Source of the DNA: an uncultured Clostridia bacterium
GTDB lineage: Bacteria; Bacillota; Clostridia; Oscillospirales; Acutalibacteraceae
DNA length: 44,651 nucleotides
Assembly (NCBI GenBank): GCA_904397895.1
Contig: CAJFOZ010000054.1
Location: 1 to 44,651 of the forward strand
Reading direction: 5' to 3'
The translations under genes were made by a program, and so were the position numbers. Positions 41,089 through 44,651 of the stretch are shown in pieces (position 1 is the stretch's first letter; the number at the start of each line of letters is the position of its first letter). Below the pieces are notes generated by a model, which was given only the letters and a program-made list of their open reading frames with translations, searched no databases and was not told the DNA's origin.

Positions 41089-41148
41089 TTGATCTTTGGC
41101 TCAAAAAGGTGTATGCTCTCCTTGAAGTTAGTTATAACTAACTCCAAG
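41089..41148 (+). promoter_or_regulatory. gpmA promoter with DtxR/MntR-like operator
   Basis: TTGATC (41089-41094) and TATGCT (41112-41117) have 17-nt spacing. Four nt after the -10 begins the 28-bp dyad CTTGaAGTTAGTTA / TAACTAACTcCAAG (41121-41148), whose central 18 bp (AGTTAGTTATAACTAACT) are a perfect palindrome. Confidence 0.75.
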
Positions 41149-41230
41149 CTTTTCCCATCAGCAGCGTATCGAATCTGTGACAAAGATGCGCTGCAACTAT
41201 AAAATCTATCTTGGCAAAGGAGTATGGACG

Positions 41231-41977
41231 ATGCATTATCAATTGGTGATGATTCGACATGGAGAGAGTCTTTGGAATCATGAAAACCTTTTTACCGGCT
41301 GGACCGATGTAGATCTTTCGGAAAGTGGAATAAAAGAAGCAATTCAGGGAAGCATTCTTTTAAAGGATGCTGGATTTCATTTTAATGTGTGCTACACTTC
41401 TTACTTAAAACGGGCTATCCATACGGCCAACTATGTGTTGCAGGGGCTCGATGAGGAGTGGATCCCCATGGTGAAAACCTGGAAGCTGAACGAACGCCAT
41501 TATGGAGCCCTACAGGGACTCAACAAATCGGAAACCGCGGCCAAATACGGGGAAGAACAGGTGAAAATATGGAGGCGTTCCTTCGATGTCCGCCCCCCTC
41601 TTCTGGATAAAAACGATTCCCGTAACCCTGCTTTGCAGCCTATGTACCAATCCGTCCCCGCCTCCCAGCTTCCCTTGGCAGAGAGTCTGAAAGATACCGT
41701 TGCAAGAGTTGTCCCCTATTATGAGCAGCACATTCAAAAGGACATCCAGTCGGGCAAAAGGGTACTCATTGCCGCCCACGGCAACTCCTTGCGGGCTCTG
41801 GTGATGCATTTGGATCATCTTTCTGCAAAAGAAGTCCTGGATTTGAACATCCCCACCGGAGTCCCACTGGTTTATGAGTTGAACCATCAGCTACAAGCCG
41901 TGGGCCATCGCTATCTTGGCGATGAGCAGATGGTAAAGGCCAAGATGCTGGCTGTCAAAAATCAAGGGGCCAAATAA
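41231..41977 (+). CDS. gpmA: 2,3-bisphosphoglycerate-dependent phosphoglycerate mutase
   Basis: A 248-residue cofactor-dependent mutase of the histidine phosphatase superfamily, interconverting 3- and 2-phosphoglycerate in glycolysis. The phosphohistidine motif is in MIRHGESLWNHENLFTGW, LNERHYGALQGLNKSE follows, and the second histidine is in AAHGNSLRALVMHLDHLS. The length matches GpmA. The start at 41231 has AAAGGAG 8 nt upstream; the frame is open further upstream to 41177. Unlike GpmI it needs no manganese. It is followed 41 bp later by the flavodiiron protein gene, so they are probably co-transcribed from the metal-regulated promoter. Confidence 0.95.
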   Translation: MHYQLVMIRHGESLWNHENLFTGWTDVDLSESGIKEAIQGSILLKDAGFHFNVCYTSYLKRAIHTANYVLQGLDEEWIPMVKTWKLNERHYGALQGLNKSETAAKYGEEQVKIWRRSFDVRPPLLDKNDSRNPALQPMYQSVPASQLPLAESLKDTVARVVPYYEQHIQKDIQSGKRVLIAAHGNSLRALVMHLDHLSAKEVLDLNIPTGVPLVYELNHQLQAVGHRYLGDEQMVKAKMLAVKNQGAK

Positions 41978-42018
41978 CAGCACCGTTTCCCCCTTTGTAT
42001 GAAAGGAGAGCAATCAGT

Positions 42019-43227
42019 ATGCATTGTACTAGAAAATTAACCGATTCCGTCAGCTGGGTAGGCGGATGCGACCGCCGTCTGGCCCTATTCGAGAACCTAT
42101 TCCCTATCCCCCGCGGGGTGGCATACAACTCCTATTTAATCATGGATGAGAAAACCGCATTGATCGATACGGTGGACTCCTCCATTTCCCGCCAATTTAT
42201 AGAAAATATCCTTTTTGTTTTGGATGGAAGGACACTTGATTATTTGGTTGTCAACCATATGGAACCCGATCATTGTTCCAATATCGCCGATCTGATGCTT
42301 CGGTTCCCCAATCTAAAAATCGTCGGGAATCCCAAGACCTTCCCCCTGATCCAGCAGTTTTACAACATGGAGCTGGAAGGACGCACCATAACCGTTCAGG
42401 AGAACGATACCCTTTCCCTTGGGCAGCACACACTTCGCTTTTATTTCGCCCCAATGGTCCATTGGCCGGAGGTTATGGTAACCTATGAAGAAACGGAAAA
42501 ACTCCTCTTTTCCGCCGACGCCTTTGGCAGCTTTGGGGCCTTAAATGGGGCTTTGTTTAACGATGAGGTGGATTTTGATCGGGATTGGCTGTCGGACGCA
42601 CGGCGTTATTATAGCAACATCGTGGGCAAATACGGGCCGCAAGTACAATCTGCACTAAGGAAACTCTCCGGCTTAGACATTGCTATGATCTGTCCGCTGC
42701 ACGGCCCTGTCTGGCGCAGCGATTTGGGGTATCTCTTAGACAAATACGACCATTGGAGCCGGTATGAACCGGAGGAGCATACGGTAGCTATCTTTTACGG
42801 CTCTATGTACGGCGATACGGAAAACGCCGTCAATCTGTTGGCCGGAGGCCTTGTGGAGGCCGGTGTAAAAAATATATCTGTTTACGACGTCTCCAGCACC
42901 CATGTCTCCACCCTCATCGCCGAGGTATTTCGATGCAGCCATCTGGTACTTGCCTCGCCCACCTATAACAATGGGATCTACCCCGCCATGCTCAATTTCC
43001 TGCACGATATGAAGGCGCTCAATTTGCAAAATAGGACCGTAGCATTGATCCAAAACGGCTCATGGGTTCCAGCCAGCGGCAATCAAATGAAGGCGTTGTT
43101 AAGCGAGATGAAGGGAATGCAACTACTGGATCCCATTGTGACCATTAAGTCGTCCCCAAACGGCCAAACCATAACATCCCTGGATCAATTAAAGCAGAAC
43201 ATCCTCTCTTCGCTCTCCACCCTGTAA
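42019..43227 (+). CDS. Flavodiiron protein (A-type flavoprotein)
   Basis: A 402-residue two-domain oxygen or nitric-oxide reductase. The metallo-beta-lactamase-like domain (about 1-250) has diiron ligands in VVNHMEPDHCSN, a histidine in PMVHWPEVM, Asp in SADAFGSFG and His in PLHGPVWRSD. The flavodoxin domain (about 255-400) starts with AIFYGSMYGDTENAVNLLA and binds FMN. It scavenges oxygen or NO in anaerobes using rubredoxin or other reductants. The start at 42019 follows GAAAGGAGAG; the frame is open slightly upstream. Likely shares the gpmA transcript. Confidence 0.95.
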   Translation: MHCTRKLTDSVSWVGGCDRRLALFENLFPIPRGVAYNSYLIMDEKTALIDTVDSSISRQFIENILFVLDGRTLDYLVVNHMEPDHCSNIADLMLRFPNLKIVGNPKTFPLIQQFYNMELEGRTITVQENDTLSLGQHTLRFYFAPMVHWPEVMVTYEETEKLLFSADAFGSFGALNGALFNDEVDFDRDWLSDARRYYSNIVGKYGPQVQSALRKLSGLDIAMICPLHGPVWRSDLGYLLDKYDHWSRYEPEEHTVAIFYGSMYGDTENAVNLLAGGLVEAGVKNISVYDVSSTHVSTLIAEVFRCSHLVLASPTYNNGIYPAMLNFLHDMKALNLQNRTVALIQNGSWVPASGNQMKALLSEMKGMQLLDPIVTIKSSPNGQTITSLDQLKQNILSSLSTL

Positions 43228-43237
43228 TCTGTTGTAC

Positions 43238-43269
43238 AAAAGGACTAGGCATAGGAGCCTAGTCCTTTT
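43238..43269. terminator. Bidirectional terminator
   Basis: The 13-bp stem AAAAGGACTAGGC / GCCTAGTCCTTTT, 6-nt loop, lies between the convergent flavodiiron and LysR genes. Confidence 0.85.
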
Positions 43270-43275
43270 CCTTGC

Positions 43276-44169
43276 CTATTTTTGCTGGCTATACTCGACC
43301 GCTTCTATAAAATTCAAAATCTCCTTTTTGGGTTTTAGCGGATACAGCAGCCCATATGGAATGGCATATTCCCAGTCCACCGGTATGGTCACCAACGAGG
43401 GATGGATATCCTTCCAGCATTCCAAATTGAGAAGCACGTTTCCCGTCTGTTCACAGCGGTTAAAGACCTGGATATCATAGAATTGTTCGGTATCTTCAAT
43501 GTGAATCTGAGGATGGTTCTGCTCCAAATCGTCCCTTAGGAAATCGTTGAGAGGCGAATCCCCCCGCTTTACCATCATCAAGGTCTCACCGTAGAGATCG
43601 CTGACCTTTAGTCTTTTCCTACCAGCCAACCGATGCCCTAGGGGCACGGATACACATTTTTTGTAAGTTCCCAGCTGATACATATTGCATCGATCGAGCC
43701 ATTGGGTGGAGTCGCACACGCCCACAATAAAATCAAACTGGTTTCCAATTTTATCGATGACCGATAAAATCCCATTGTGATCGTCCTCAAACGGGACAAT
43801 CTGTATTTTAAACTGAGGAAATCGATCGCTTACATGGTACCAGATATCCATAAAAACCTTGCATGGATTGAGCATAGAGGTGCCGACACGGATGACCTGG
43901 CTCTGTTCTCCTTGGATCTTGCGGGCCTTTTCAATGGCCTGATCGGAATAGGATATCATAAACTTGGCGTCTTTGTAGATGGATTGACCGCATTCCGTCA
44001 AAGTAATGCCGTGATTGGTGCGTTGGATCAGTTGTAGGTCCAAATGTTTTTCCAATAAATTCATCTGCTTCATCACGGCCGTAGGGGTCAAAAATAACTG
44101 TTCTGCCGCTTTGTTAAAACTGCCGCAGTCGGCAATACAAAGGAACGTTTTCAACAAGCTATTGTACAT
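43276..44169 (-). CDS. LysR-family transcriptional regulator
   Basis: A 297-residue LysR regulator. The N-terminal winged HTH (about 1-60) reads FLCIADCGSFNKAAEQLFLT and TAVMKQMNLLEKHLDL. The C-terminal type 2 periplasmic-binding-like effector domain spans about 90-290. The ligand is unknown. A GGGGGAG site precedes the ATG. It is divergent from the flavodoxin gene at 44299, with 129 bp between them, the usual arrangement for LysR regulators controlling a neighbour. Confidence 0.93.
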   Translation of the reverse strand: MYNSLLKTFLCIADCGSFNKAAEQLFLTPTAVMKQMNLLEKHLDLQLIQRTNHGITLTECGQSIYKDAKFMISYSDQAIEKARKIQGEQSQVIRVGTSMLNPCKVFMDIWYHVSDRFPQFKIQIVPFEDDHNGILSVIDKIGNQFDFIVGVCDSTQWLDRCNMYQLGTYKKCVSVPLGHRLAGRKRLKVSDLYGETLMMVKRGDSPLNDFLRDDLEQNHPQIHIEDTEQFYDIQVFNRCEQTGNVLLNLECWKDIHPSLVTIPVDWEYAIPYGLLYPLKPKKEILNFIEAVEYSQQK

Positions 44170-44298
44170 CCCATTCTCCCCCTTTTGTATTTACCATTGG
44201 TTAAAGCCATTTTAATCACTTGGAGATTCCATGTCAAGCAAGGATGGGCTAAACTAATCTTGTAAGATAACACATTGCAGTAGAAGGGAGATGAACAT

Positions 44299-44607
44299 AT
44301 GCCCTCTATTATCCTTTACTTTTCACGAGCCGGTGAAAATTACGTATGTGGGGCCATCCGGAACCTATCCAAGGGAAACACAGAAGTTGCCGCCGAGATA
44401 CTTCAGAATTTGACGGGAGCGGATTTGTTTCAAATAAAACCGATGGTTTCCTATTCGGAAGATTACTCCCAGTGCATCGAACAGGCTAAAAACGATCAAA
44501 AAAGGGACGCCCGTCCGGAGCTGGCGGCCTATCCGCAACATCTGGAGCAGTATGACACCATCTATCTGGGCTATCCTAAAATGGAGCAGGGTTATATCTG
44601 TGTATAG
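44299..44607 (+). pseudogene. Flavodoxin, apparently truncated
   Basis: A 102-residue frame with a normal flavodoxin start (IILYFSRAGENYVCG, FMN phosphate loop), an insertion typical of larger flavodoxins, and the second strand YDTIYLGYPKM. Flavodoxins of this kind usually continue with an NWWG-type loop and a further 50-60 residues; here the frame changes to unrelated sequence after GYP and stops at 44605-44607. No alternative frame restores the missing part before the window ends. It may be a broken gene, a recombination junction or an assembly edge. The AAGGGAG site before the ATG is good. Confidence 0.6.
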
Positions 44608-44651
44608 CGGTGTATTGCGTGGAGGAAGGAGGGCGAATAGGTACAGGAAAC

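Noticed and set aside
1-44651. CRISPR array, rRNA or tRNA genes
   Set aside because: No regularly spaced repeats or recognisable tRNA/rRNA signatures were seen on either strand.

Overview
The window looks like a chromosomal segment of an anaerobic Gram-positive bacterium of the Clostridia, most likely an Oscillospiraceae/Ruminococcaceae-type gut or sediment organism. The evidence is a T-box-controlled pheST operon, an IreB-type small protein, strong AGGAGG ribosome binding sites, many U-rich intrinsic terminators, a flavodiiron protein, a CbiK chelatase next to a siderophore/corrinoid-type ABC transporter, and fairly even base composition. No rRNA, tRNA, CRISPR array or insertion sequence is visible. 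The genus cannot be named from sequence alone.

Left part (1-11,200). There is a candidate rod-shaped structured RNA, then a conserved hypothetical gene, ireB and pheT-pheS with its T-box leader, all on the minus strand. A divergent promoter region serves acpS, a bifunctional NAD(P)H-hydrate repair enzyme and a lipoprotein on the plus strand. Next come a Xer-type tyrosine recombinase preceded by a tiny membrane protein and a perfect 40-bp palindrome, a small polytopic membrane protein, and an amidase-LysM / holin-like pair resembling an isolated phage lysis cassette.

Metal resistance and a reductase (11,200-14,700). A minus-strand ArsR regulator, a stand-alone HMA metallochaperone and a Cd/Zn-type P1B ATPase form one unit with a recognisable ArsR operator. 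A FabG-like reductase follows on the plus strand.

Central system (14,691-35,238, minus strand, about 20.5 kb, 14 genes read in one direction from a single strong promoter). In order of transcription: XRE-type regulator; membrane-anchored zinc-ribbon GTPase; GrpE-like protein; lidless Hsp70; Hsp70 fused to a VWA domain; very long J-like / zinc-ribbon / fibronectin-III protein; soluble zinc-ribbon GTPase; GAP1-like GTPase-associated protein; two paralogous small acidic proteins; HerA-like ATPase; a beta-beta-alpha-metal nuclease toxin domain; a YezG-type immunity protein; and a transglutaminase-like protein. I interpret this as a multi-component NTP-dependent conflict or defence machine: a chaperone module, two GTPases with a partner, a motor ATPase, and a nuclease effector held by an immunity protein. 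GAP1/GTPase systems have been outlined by comparative genomics, but this full set is, as far as I know, not experimentally described.

Right part (35,400-44,651). A four-gene minus-strand operon encodes CbiK and an iron/corrinoid-type ABC importer. It is followed by a cytidylate-kinase-like protein and a small conserved protein. A divergent pair, a ZIP metal transporter versus gpmA plus a flavodiiron protein, is flanked by two matching DtxR/MntR-like palindromes placed identically just downstream of each -10 box. This suggests joint metal-responsive control of metal uptake and of a metal-independent glycolytic isozyme. The window ends with a LysR regulator and a divergent, apparently truncated flavodoxin.
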